The notes under the pieces: generated by a model | Database searches by the model: none | What the model saw: the letters and a program-made list of their open reading frames with translations, nothing else | Told to the model about the DNA's origin: nothing | Source: Candidatus Pelagisphaera phototrophica | GTDB taxonomy: Bacteria; Verrucomicrobiota; Verrucomicrobiia; Opitutales; Opitutaceae | Assembly: GCF_014529625.1 (NCBI RefSeq) | Contig: NZ_CP076039.1 | Span: forward strand, 2,976,001 to 3,040,000 | Length of the DNA stretch: 64,000 nucleotides | Direction: 5' to 3' | Position numbers and translations under genes: made by a program | In this document: positions 1 to 7,784 of the stretch, piece by piece | Position numbering within the stretch: position 1 is the stretch's first letter | How the letters are laid out: every line of letters begins with the position of its first letter

Positions 1-163
1 CCTGTGGATGCCCACCAAGGACCCCGATCCAATCATTCAAATCGTCGATAGCGATGAAGAGCACGTTTGGCCGATCGATATCAGCCCGCATAGTTAGCTG
101 CCCGACTAACATAAGGCAGCAAATCACCTGAGCGAGGGTCGGATACTTGATAATTGAATTCAT
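1..163 (-). CDS. Sulfatase, N-terminal fragment cut by the window edge
   Basis: Reading leftward from an ATG at 161-163 gives 54 residues before the window ends. A hydrophobic leader (about residues 1-27) is followed by [15 protein letters not shown], the first beta strand and metal-binding Asp-Asp pair of type I (formylglycine-dependent) sulfatases, most like the iduronate-2-sulfatase-type subfamily. The family hydrolyses sulfate esters, usually of polysaccharides, with a Ca ion. The leader suggests export. The CxPSR activation motif and the rest of the enzyme lie outside the window, so activity cannot be judged. It fits the other sulfatases further right. Confidence 0.85.
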   Translation of the reverse strand, partial: MNSIIKYPTLAQVICCLMLVGQLTMRADIDRPNVLFIAIDDLNDWIGVLGGHPQ

Positions 164-377
164 GTTTATCAAAGCGACGATTACATAACGACCAAAGGAC
201 TGACTGAAACGTGGATCAACATAATACTTTGCTCCACGCGAACGCCAGAATGAAATTGAGGTAACCCGCTAACACAGCCGTTGCCAAAATTGACCTCGAT
301 GATTTGATAGAAAGCTATAAGCCTAGTTTTTCATGAGGCGTCAAGACCGGCTAATCAAAGTGTTCTTTTTTCTTTAG

Positions 378-1069
378 CTCGTCTGTTTCGTTTGCTCCTT
401 TTCACTTGTTTTCTTACTGGAGCCTAGCGGGGACGGCTTCACTCGCGGGCTCAATCGGTTAGGAGCGCTTATGGGATGGCAGCTCGAGGCAACGGTATTC
501 GCTCTTCTAGGATTTATTAGTGGCATCGGAGAGAGAGCAAGGGACATCGCGGCACCTCCTGGCTCAGCCGAGGACCCGCCATCGTTCAAACTACCCTCAT
601 CGTCGCTCTAATCGTCCCTATCCTTTTTGCGAGTTTTGCCAGTACGCTCAAGCCCGAAACAGATTACCTGCCGCCTAAAGTAACCACTTTTCCTGCTGCC
701 GCTATAACATTCGACGCCACAAGTGCCAACAAAACCGTCACCCAAACCGAAGTCTACTCGGGAATCTACCATCGAGGTTTCGAAGCAAGTCGCTTCTCCA
801 TTCCCAAATGGGTGGATACATTGGTCGGTGGAAACAAGCAACGAAGCCAATCAGGCCTTGGGTTCCTTTTCACAGAAAGTCCTAGTCGTTCCGAAGGGAT
901 TCAGATCGCCTTGAAGGTCAATGGCAGGCTAAGCGATAATACTACCGAACTAACCCATTCAGGCGGCTTTCAAAAGTGGCTACACATTGTACCCATAGAA
1001 TCCTTCCGCGGCCATAGCCTGAAAGCGTTCGAGCAAGTTCGAACCGCGTTTTCTGGGCAGCAACCGTAG
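378..1069 (+). pseudogene. Decayed or frameshifted membrane-protein gene
   Basis: Two adjacent forward frames look like halves of one protein. Frame 3 (378-611) reads through DGFTRGLNRLGALMGWQ and a hydrophobic stretch, but it has no start codon after the TAG at 375. Frame 2 (open from about 533 to 1069) carries a second hydrophobic segment near residues IVQTTLIVALIVPILFASF, then a soluble domain of about 130 residues ending at a TAG at 1067. The two frames overlap around 545-600, where a one-base indel would join them. No product is recognised. It is either a pseudogene or an assembly indel. An open frame on the opposite strand (374-589) is low-complexity and less convincing. Confidence 0.35.
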
Positions 1070-1114
1070 GTTATATACGATTCGCCCAAAAGGGCTCTTT
1101 TGCCCAGTGGATAG

Positions 1115-1720
1115 TCAATCCGAAGACTTAGAATACCTTCCCCCTCCTAGTTGGACTACTTTCTTACGCTCGAGCTCGAATAGACATTTGGCACAGGCTT
1201 TCACATCCAGTAAGGCGTCATGAGCTCCTTCAAAATCCACGTCAAACAGCTTCAGATGCAATTCGGATAGAGTGGGCCATTTGTATCCATACTTTCCCGG
1301 CATTTGGCAAAAGTCTGTCGAAATATCCTTTGTGCAAATTCGCTCGGGCTTGTGCCTCGACTGAATTTTGGCCCGAACGCACTCCGCTCCAAGCACCGGG
1401 TGGTCATAACTCATATTGTGGGCGACCAAATATTGTGTCTGTTCTACTTTATCCAAAAAGCCCGATAGGACATCCTTAATAGGAATCCCATCGGACTCTG
1501 ACTGGCTTTGACTGAATCCATTCTCGATCCAGAATCTTTCCGTCGGAATCACCCAACCATCCGGTTTGATTAGATCCACTCTACTCTCAATCAGCTTTCG
1601 GTTCGAACCATAAAACGCCCACGCGAGCTGAATAACACGGGGCCAGTTATCGACGTCGCTGATTCGAGCGTCATATCGTGTCGGCAATCCGGTCGTCTCT
1701 GTGTCAAATACGAGGAACAT
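1115..1720 (-). CDS. DnaQ-like 3'-5' exonuclease
   Basis: A 201-residue protein with the DEDDh exonuclease signature. Exo I is FDTETTG with Asp6 and Glu8, exo II is AHNMSYD with Asp106, and exo III is GAHDALLD with His167 and Asp172. This is the RNase T / DNA polymerase III epsilon-type fold, which removes 3' nucleotides using two metal ions. The length fits a stand-alone exonuclease with no polymerase-binding tail, so a role in DNA repair or RNA trimming is more likely than replicative proofreading. The ATG at 1720 leaves only five residues before exo I, which is normal. Several cysteines near the C-terminus (ACAKC) are unexplained. The exact substrate cannot be told. Confidence 0.85.
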   Translation of the reverse strand: MFLVFDTETTGLPTRYDARISDVDNWPRVIQLAWAFYGSNRKLIESRVDLIKPDGWVIPTERFWIENGFSQSQSESDGIPIKDVLSGFLDKVEQTQYLVAHNMSYDHPVLGAECVRAKIQSRHKPERICTKDISTDFCQMPGKYGYKWPTLSELHLKLFDVDFEGAHDALLDVKACAKCLFELERKKVVQLGGGRYSKSSD

Positions 1721-1787
1721 ACATCTAAAAGTTTAATTGGGGATGTCCAACGAATGAGGGTAGCACAGAACAAACCAGGCCCTTCAA

Positions 1788-2285
1788 CTATGATTCACCC
1801 TGCCGCGTCGATTCGAGCGATTCCTGTCCACCGCTTGAAGTACCCCGACTAAAAAGCTTTTTAAAGATTCGCCTAGGCATACTCTTACCCGCGAGCTCAT
1901 TCGCGATTTGGTCAGCCGCGTTTGCTTTTGCGGTTTCCCATGCCGCTGGGAAGCCCGGCGCATTCATGACCATGCTTTTTTCCGCCCTCAACAGGATCTC
2001 TAGCTCATTCTCGATTTTCGCGTCGGGCTTTTCCGACAAGATAGAAACCTCGACCCGCAAGTTCTCGTTTTCTTTCTCTAGTTTCTGCCTCTCCGCTTTC
2101 AACCGCTGCATGAGCTCTGCCTCCACTTCCATTTTGTCGCTCAGCATTCGCTTATACCGGCTGAGCTCTCGATTAGAGACGCCTAAACGAAAGAGGGTAT
2201 AGACGAAGAAACCCAATCCAATAGCCAATCCCCACGCAAAGGGTGACTTTACGATGACAATTACAAATTCCATGATGGCTGACAC
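1788..2285 (-). CDS. Single-span membrane protein with coiled coil, function unknown
   Basis: This 165-residue protein starts with a membrane segment (about residues 5-32, rich in V, I, G and F). A strongly heptad-like, Glu/Lys/Arg-rich stretch follows (about 38-90) and is very likely a coiled coil. After a short region with APGFPAAWETAK comes a basic, Ser-rich tail. No catalytic motif is visible. The predicted layout is an inner-membrane anchor with a cytoplasmic coiled coil, as in many small scaffold or cell-envelope proteins. It lies 67 bases from the exonuclease gene on the same strand, so the two could be co-transcribed. It is divergent from the transporter gene to the right. Confidence 0.6.
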   Translation of the reverse strand: MSAIMEFVIVIVKSPFAWGLAIGLGFFVYTLFRLGVSNRELSRYKRMLSDKMEVEAELMQRLKAERQKLEKENENLRVEVSILSEKPDAKIENELEILLRAEKSMVMNAPGFPAAWETAKANAADQIANELAGKSMPRRIFKKLFSRGTSSGGQESLESTRQGES

Positions 2286-2530
2286 TTATCGCCCAAATTC
2301 GAATAAGTCGAGTAATGGCAGCCCAAAAACGTAATTTATAGAATATCAGCCCAAGCAAAACCCACGGCCAAATATCTGGGACCCTCTTATTTCCCACAAA
2401 TCCTCCTCTCATTCCCGATCCAGAAAACAAAACGTCCGATGCCGCAATCGCAGACTTGCCCCATTGCGTATTTCCACTTTGCCTAGATCTCAATTTTCCC
2501 ATTCAATCCTCGGTACCGTCGCCCTCCCCC

Positions 2531-4888
2531 ATGACCGCTGATATCGCCATCGTCCTTTCAATCCTCGTCATCTCGCTCGTTCTCTTCGTAACCGAGAAAG
2601 TTAGAATGGATGTGACTGCGCTTCTCGTGTTGGTCGCATTAGCATTAACGGGGGTACTCGACACCTCCGAAGCCGTATCCGGGTTTAGCAACCCAGCTGT
2701 TATCACGGTTTGGGCGATGTTCATACTCAGCGAGGGGTTGGCCAATACCGGAGTGGCTAACATCATAGGACGCTATGTCTTGCGTTTCACCGGAAAGACC
2801 GAATCTCGCATGATATTTGTCATCATGCTCACCTCGGGCTCACTTTCAGCGGTGATGAACAACATTGGAGTCGCGGCTCTAATGCTTCCGGTGGTTTTGA
2901 AGGTAGCGCGGGAAACCGACACCAGCCCATCCAAGCTGCTCATACCGCTAGCTTATGGGTCACTTCTAGGAGGGCTAACCACTCTAATTGGCACCCCACC
3001 CAACCTCCTCATCAGCGACGCCCTCCGTCAGAACAATCTCGAACCCTTCGGCTTATTCGACTTCACTCCGATCGGCGCCGCGGTAATGATCGGGGGAATC
3101 GCCTTCGTCGCCTTCTCTTCCCGCTTCATTTTGCCTGACTATGGCAAGTCCCGTTCCTCTAAAGATCAACAAGGAGTTGAGTCCTTGTTTAGCCAATACG
3201 AACTTGGCGAACGCACCTTCTTTTTAAAAGTTGGCCCCAATTCCGTATTGTCCGGCAAGAGCCTAATCGAGAGTCAACTCGGAAAAGCGCTCGGTTTTCG
3301 AGTAATCGCTCTCCAACGGAATGGTGAAACCATTTTCACGCCCGACCCTCATTCCCGACTTCAAAGCGGAGATCGCCTCTTGACCCAAGGACAAGCAGAA
3401 CGATTAGCCGAGCTGCAAGGCTGGCAAAAGCTCGTCCCGGATGACGCTTCTCCCAGCGCCTCCACATTGCTTTCTCCAGAAGTCTCGGTCACCGAGCTCA
3501 CGATTGCTCCTGATTCTTTTCTCGTAGGCAACTCAGTCCAAGGAACCAATTTCCGCAACCGATTTGATGCCAGCATCATTCTGATTCGACACCAGGGAGA
3601 ATTTAAACACCGGAAACTAGCACAAGAAGTACTGCACGCAGGCGATAAAGTGCTGGTTCAATGCAAGTCTTCCAATATCGAACAGCTAAAGGACGATCCG
3701 AACTTTTCCCATTTCAAGCTTGCTACGAAGGAGGAGATCAATCGCTACACGAGCATAACGGAGCGACTTTTTGAAATATCAATTCCGGCCGACTCCTGGT
3801 TAGTGGGCAAGGCCATCAAGGATAGTCAGCTCCGTCTTGGCTTTGATCTTCATGTAATTAAAATTCAGAGACAAAAGGAAGAGATACTGCTTCCTGGAGC
3901 AGAGGAGATTCTTCAGGCCGGTGACCGACTTACCCTTCATGGACGCCGAGACGACCTCCAGTTAATCCGCAGCTTGCAGGAACTCGAGATCCAATTTCCC
4001 GACAAGGGAGAGACAGGAATCCCCGAGTCCGAAGAAGTGGGTCTGGCCGAGGCCACGCTATCTCCTAAATCGAAAATCGTCGGTCACTCTTTGGCGGACA
4101 TACAATTCAGTGAAAAGTACGGTCTGCAAATTCTCGGTATCCAAAAAGCCGATAGCTCCTACAGGGCTCACCTCGGAAACAAGCAGCTGCAATTTGGTGA
4201 CAGTTTCCTCCTCATGGGACCTAAAGAGAAACTGAGCTTACTGGAAAAGGATCCGGATTTCATTTTCCTATCTCAGGTCGACAATAAGACTTTCCAAACG
4301 AGCCAGTCCATTCTGGCGACTTGCATCATGATTGCGGTGCTAATCCCCGTTTTCTTCGGCTGGTACTCCATCGCGATCACTGCGGTCACAGGCGCCGCTT
4401 TGATGGTTCTCTGTGGATGCCTAAAAATGGAAGAAGCCTATCGGGCAATTGAGTGGAAGTCGGTCTTTCTGATAGCCGGCATGCTTCCACTGGGAACTGC
4501 CATTGAGAAAACGGGGGCCGCTGAACTTCTCGCAACAGGGATTATGTCTACCGTGGGAGATCATAGTCCTTGGATAGTCATTGGGAGCCTCTACGTCGTT
4601 ACCGCCATAGCGACCACAATCATTCCTACGTCTGCCTTGGTCGTACTCATGTCCCCCATCGTTCTAAAGTCTTGTGCCGACCTCGGTATCTCTCCGCAAT
4701 CAGGGATGATGGCCGTCGCTTTGGCTGCTTCCGCCAGTTTCACTAGCCCCATCTCCCACCCTGCCAATATACTCGTCATGGGACCGGGTGGGTACAGGTT
4801 CGTCGACTACATTAAAGTAGGGGCTCCCCTCGCCCTCGTTGTATTCATAATATCCATGATCGCCCTCCCCATTTTCTGGCCCCTTTAG
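2531..4888 (+). CDS. SLC13/DASS-family transporter with four RCK_C (TrkA-C) domains
   Basis: A membrane protein of 785 residues. The N-terminal half-transporter has motifs such as MNNIGVAALMLP and GTPPNLLIS, which match the SNT/TPP-type motifs of SLC13 anion:Na symporters. A long soluble insert follows (about residues 210-590) with four repeats of the RCK_C/TrkA-C type (pattern ...VGKSL...G..V..I.R.G......P....L..GD.L...G). Then comes the second membrane half (about 595-785). The family moves dicarboxylates or sulfate, and proteins with RCK_C inserts are often annotated as sulfate or generic SLC13 permeases. The frame is open from 2456, but the ATG at 2531 begins directly at the first membrane span and is preferred. 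Sulfate or organic-anion uptake fits the sulfatase-rich setting but is only inferred. Confidence 0.85.
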   Translation: MTADIAIVLSILVISLVLFVTEKVRMDVTALLVLVALALTGVLDTSEAVSGFSNPAVITVWAMFILSEGLANTGVANIIGRYVLRFTGKTESRMIFVIMLTSGSLSAVMNNIGVAALMLPVVLKVARETDTSPSKLLIPLAYGSLLGGLTTLIGTPPNLLISDALRQNNLEPFGLFDFTPIGAAVMIGGIAFVAFSSRFILPDYGKSRSSKDQQGVESLFSQYELGERTFFLKVGPNSVLSGKSLIESQLGKALGFRVIALQRNGETIFTPDPHSRLQSGDRLLTQGQAERLAELQGWQKLVPDDASPSASTLLSPEVSVTELTIAPDSFLVGNSVQGTNFRNRFDASIILIRHQGEFKHRKLAQEVLHAGDKVLVQCKSSNIEQLKDDPNFSHFKLATKEEINRYTSITERLFEISIPADSWLVGKAIKDSQLRLGFDLHVIKIQRQKEEILLPGAEEILQAGDRLTLHGRRDDLQLIRSLQELEIQFPDKGETGIPESEEVGLAEATLSPKSKIVGHSLADIQFSEKYGLQILGIQKADSSYRAHLGNKQLQFGDSFLLMGPKEKLSLLEKDPDFIFLSQVDNKTFQTSQSILATCIMIAVLIPVFFGWYSIAITAVTGAALMVLCGCLKMEEAYRAIEWKSVFLIAGMLPLGTAIEKTGAAELLATGIMSTVGDHSPWIVIGSLYVVTAIATTIIPTSALVVLMSPIVLKSCADLGISPQSGMMAVALAASASFTSPISHPANILVMGPGGYRFVDYIKVGAPLALVVFIISMIALPIFWPL

Positions 4889-4929
4889 CCAACGGGAAGA
4901 TCCAAAGACTGAGCGAAACAGCTAGCGTT

Positions 4930-5781
4930 TTAACTATCCTTGACAGGTTTCACAATCAAGAGCGGATACTTCGCCCCTCTTGCGACATTCTCGACAGTGC
5001 TCCCCAGCATTGTCGCGACAACCGCACCCTTGCCTTTGCTTCCCATGACAATCATACTAGCGTTTCGCTTGCGGGCCACATCCAGAATCGCGGTTGACGC
5101 TTTGAGATTCGAAGCGATTACAACATTAACTTTCGACTCATCAACTCCTGAATCCTGGGCAAATTTTTGGACCTGTTCCGTCGCGTTTTCACGGAGATCG
5201 ACGAATCGACTAGCTCCGATCGACATTTGAGAGCCATATGGCATATCAATGGCCTCTACCAAGATGATTTTCGAATCATCGCTTCGAGCCATTATTTGAG
5301 AGGCAACAAGGAGGGCTTCACGCGAGGGTTCAGAATGATCTGCAGCCACTAAAACCCGATCGAGGTTCAGTTGACATTCATAGGGGAGCAGCAAAACCGA
5401 ACAAGGGGCTCGACGAGCAATCTTGTAAGGAAGCAAAGCGTGGTTTTGTTTACTGGTAGACTTGCCACACAATAAAAGATCGACATCAGAGAAGGCCACG
5501 TACCCTAGGATCTCGTCCATAGGTGGTCCATCGCAAATATAGTATTCTGTTTGTAATGACGCTCTCCCTTTAAACCAGTCGGCAACTCGATTACTCAAGC
5601 AAGAAAGCGCTTCATCAGACGACCTTCCAGCGTCACTCTTCTCACTGTCCTGGTAGAGCGAATGAAAGAACACCAACTTCGAACACTGGAGAGACTGAAC
5701 CAGAACCGATGCATGAGAGAGCACTTGCCGATCTTTATCCGACAAGTCTAAACAAACAAGAAACGTGTCGAATTTCTGCAT
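4930..5781 (-). CDS. Tandem universal stress protein (two UspA domains)
   Basis: A 283-residue protein made of two Usp folds, about 1-140 and 145-283. The second domain keeps the ATP-binding loop pattern G-2x-G-9x-G-(S/T), seen as GSKGKGAVVATMLGST near residue 250. The first domain has no such loop, so probably only the C-terminal half binds nucleotide. Tandem Usps are cytoplasmic stress or energy-status proteins. It converges on the SLC13 transporter with a 41-base gap, an association also seen with other ion and anion transporters, so a link to transporter control is possible but unproven. The ATG at 5781 gives a standard first beta strand. Confidence 0.85.
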   Translation of the reverse strand: MQKFDTFLVCLDLSDKDRQVLSHASVLVQSLQCSKLVFFHSLYQDSEKSDAGRSSDEALSCLSNRVADWFKGRASLQTEYYICDGPPMDEILGYVAFSDVDLLLCGKSTSKQNHALLPYKIARRAPCSVLLLPYECQLNLDRVLVAADHSEPSREALLVASQIMARSDDSKIILVEAIDMPYGSQMSIGASRFVDLRENATEQVQKFAQDSGVDESKVNVVIASNLKASTAILDVARKRNASMIVMGSKGKGAVVATMLGSTVENVARGAKYPLLIVKPVKDS

Positions 5782-5990
5782 TTTTGTGATCGGACCAGAA
5801 AAATTCCAAAGGTGTCCTAATGACTAAAAGGAGCAAGTTCATTCCTCATCAGATCGACCCCTTTGTCTGCATATCACAGGGTGGAAGCCTCCGAAGGCCC
5901 CTTTTGTTGCTGAACCTAACTCCGGGGCCGCCAGAATCGCCCTACCCCCCTTTGGAGCTCCACCAGCGGTTCTTTCCGTGGATACTTTTG

Positions 5991-6443
5991 CTAAATCCGA
6001 CCTTCTTCGATATCGTAGACATCGAACCAGACACGGACGATTTTTCCCGATGGAATGTACTGTGGGATGTATCCTTCAAGAAACTCTTGCAGCTCGATCG
6101 GCATGTCGCACAGGTGCTTGGAGCGCATTACATTGTTCCAGGCTATAATCTCTCTTTTCCCACAAGGCTTGGCGCTCGCTTCAATCCAACTCGCCATTTC
6201 CCCATCATCTGCGCCCGTTCCCACCTTATTCCTGAAATCCTCGGCACTCAACTCCGTGAAATCGAGAAAGAAATTGTCTAACGGACAGTCGAAATGATAC
6301 TCCCCATTCGTTCCTGCTAGGACGGCCCGACACTTATCGAGCGTCCGTTTAGCGATCACATACCCTGCCAAAGTCTCTCGAGGACTTGCCGGAAATGCGG
6401 TACTTAAATCTAGGGCCAGCTCTGATAGGGTTGAATTTGGCAT
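5991..6443 (-). CDS. DUF5069 family protein
   Basis: A 150-residue protein matching the DUF5069 pattern common in Verrucomicrobiota. It has an early SPRETLAGYVIAKRTLDKCR, then GTNGEYHFDCPLDN, a mid-protein FRNKVGTGADD and an IIAWNNVMRS stretch. The biochemical function of the family is unknown, and the proteins look soluble and cytoplasmic. The reading frame stays open for 14 more codons upstream, but the ATG at 6443 (MPNSTLSEL) matches the usual family N-terminus better. It is a single gene, transcribed away from the DUF1826-like gene on its right. Short distances on both sides leave no room for a partner gene. Confidence 0.75.
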   Translation of the reverse strand: MPNSTLSELALDLSTAFPASPRETLAGYVIAKRTLDKCRAVLAGTNGEYHFDCPLDNFFLDFTELSAEDFRNKVGTGADDGEMASWIEASAKPCGKREIIAWNNVMRSKHLCDMPIELQEFLEGYIPQYIPSGKIVRVWFDVYDIEEGRI

Positions 6444-6588
6444 AATTTTGTAAGTTAAGAGTGTGAACAACGGAATACTGATCAATCCGACTGCGTCAAG
6501 GTTGGCTAATCTTACAAATTTGCCTTTTTAGCCTAGATGTGATCTTTGCGGTGCTCCTAGAATGCCTTGTGTTTAATCGAAATCAGAA

Positions 6589-7317
6589 ATGGATCTCCCA
6601 ATAAGTCTGGACACTCACTCGCCCCATACCGAGTTCCCCTGCACCAAAATCGTGAATACGCTCTATGAACTCATAAACACCCCGTTTGATAAATCGACAA
6701 ACGCCTTGTGCTGGAAACGGACTCTTTCTGGCGATTTTGATGAAATCGCGATTCAATTAAGCGGATACAATGAAATCCTCTCCCTTAAAGAAGCTGATCT
6801 TTACAGTTTGGATCTCAGCAAAGACGGGCAGGCTGCCCGGGATCTCCTCGTACAAGACCTGCGACTCCTTCGTAAACTCGGATTGGAACCTATCCTCGAC
6901 TGCATCCCATTCTATCCTCGCGATTCGAATTCAGGTCCAGTGGCGACCGATGTTTATTCCTTCCACGTCGACACTGCTAACATCAACGCAGACACCTATC
7001 TGTGCAGCTATAATCTTGCCCCTTCCGAGGGGCTGCTCAATTCCGACGCGATTCGCAGAATAGACATTCCGGAAACTCGGTCCGAACTTCTCAAGCAATA
7101 CGGTAACGAGGACAACGAAGGGTTCACCGAGTACCTGAAAGAAAACCACTTTGACTTGCACTACCTTCCAGTTTCACTCGCCACCCCCTACTCTTTTGGT
7201 CTGGGCAACCTCTGGCGAATCGCGACGGACTGCCCCAACAGTCCCACACTGCCCTGTATCCATCGTGCACCCACAACCCAAATCGGTCAACCACCTCGAC
7301 TACTCCTTATCAGCTAG
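6589..7317 (+). CDS. DUF1826-like protein
   Basis: A 242-residue soluble protein. The middle has SFHVDTANINADTYLCSYN, which resembles the FHVD...LLCTY core of DUF1826 proteins. The C-terminus has CIHRAPTTQIG...PRLLLIS, which resembles the family's IHRSP...RLLLTLD ending. An N-terminal WKR and a central DLLVQDLR..R match weakly. DUF1826 proteins have no firm function. The conserved His/Asp/Arg pattern recalls a metal- or oxygenase-like cupin site, but that is inference. The fold appears complete. The ATG at 6589 follows about 100 bases of non-coding DNA. The next two genes on the strand are a truncated metal transporter and a diiron/ATP-grasp fusion. Confidence 0.55.
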   Translation: MDLPISLDTHSPHTEFPCTKIVNTLYELINTPFDKSTNALCWKRTLSGDFDEIAIQLSGYNEILSLKEADLYSLDLSKDGQAARDLLVQDLRLLRKLGLEPILDCIPFYPRDSNSGPVATDVYSFHVDTANINADTYLCSYNLAPSEGLLNSDAIRRIDIPETRSELLKQYGNEDNEGFTEYLKENHFDLHYLPVSLATPYSFGLGNLWRIATDCPNSPTLPCIHRAPTTQIGQPPRLLLIS

Positions 7318-7545
7318 ACCGAACTTAGAGGGGGTCCAATCATCCAGAATATGCGCCTCAGCCGACATCTTTCGATTTTGAAAAGGCATAGTCGAAGCTC
7401 CAGTGCCCTCGTTTACATAGCGACCAAAGACTCAGGGAAAGCCCACGGCCAGTCTATTCTACGCAACACGGGGAGCTGCCTAGAGAGAAAGACTTCATCA
7501 TTTGGCAAGGTTGACAATCGAATCCTAATTGATGGAATCATACAC

Positions 7546-7758
7546 ATGGGTCATCACGCGGACTACGAAGCGGAACACACGCCGGAAGCAATACGAAAAC
7601 GGATTGAATCTAACCACTCACAAGACTATCTGAAAGACTCGATCTACGGAGCAATTGATGGAGCAGTAACGACGTTCGCCGTCGTCTCCTCCGTAATCGG
7701 AGCGGGTCTCGGTAGCGGAATCGGAGTACTCCTCCGTCCATTCGCAGAAGGTATGTAA
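7546..7758 (+). pseudogene. Truncated VIT1/CCC1-family iron/manganese transporter
   Basis: The 70 residues starting MGHHADYEAEHTPEAIRKRI match the N-terminus of VIT-type Fe/Mn transporters. They include DSIYGAIDGAVTTFAVVSS, the first membrane helix, which carries the conserved Asp that binds metal. After SGIGVLLRPFAEGM the frame stops, so four of the expected five helices (of about 230 residues) are missing, and I could not find them in other frames before the next gene. It is best read as a pseudogene or a deletion product. A short insertion peptide cannot be excluded. The frame is open from 7351, but homology starts at the ATG at 7546. It lies 26 bases before the DUF455 fusion gene. Confidence 0.65.
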
Positions 7759-7784
7759 ATACTCGCTTTTCGAAACTCTTCCAT

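Noticed and set aside
5820..6281. 153-codon plus-strand open frame
   Set aside because: It overlaps most of the DUF5069 gene antisense, has proline-rich low-complexity sequence and no domain; the minus-strand protein is recognisable.
7351..7545. Longer start for the truncated VIT protein
   Set aside because: The extra 65 residues are Ser/Arg-rich without homology; the family N-terminus begins at 7546.
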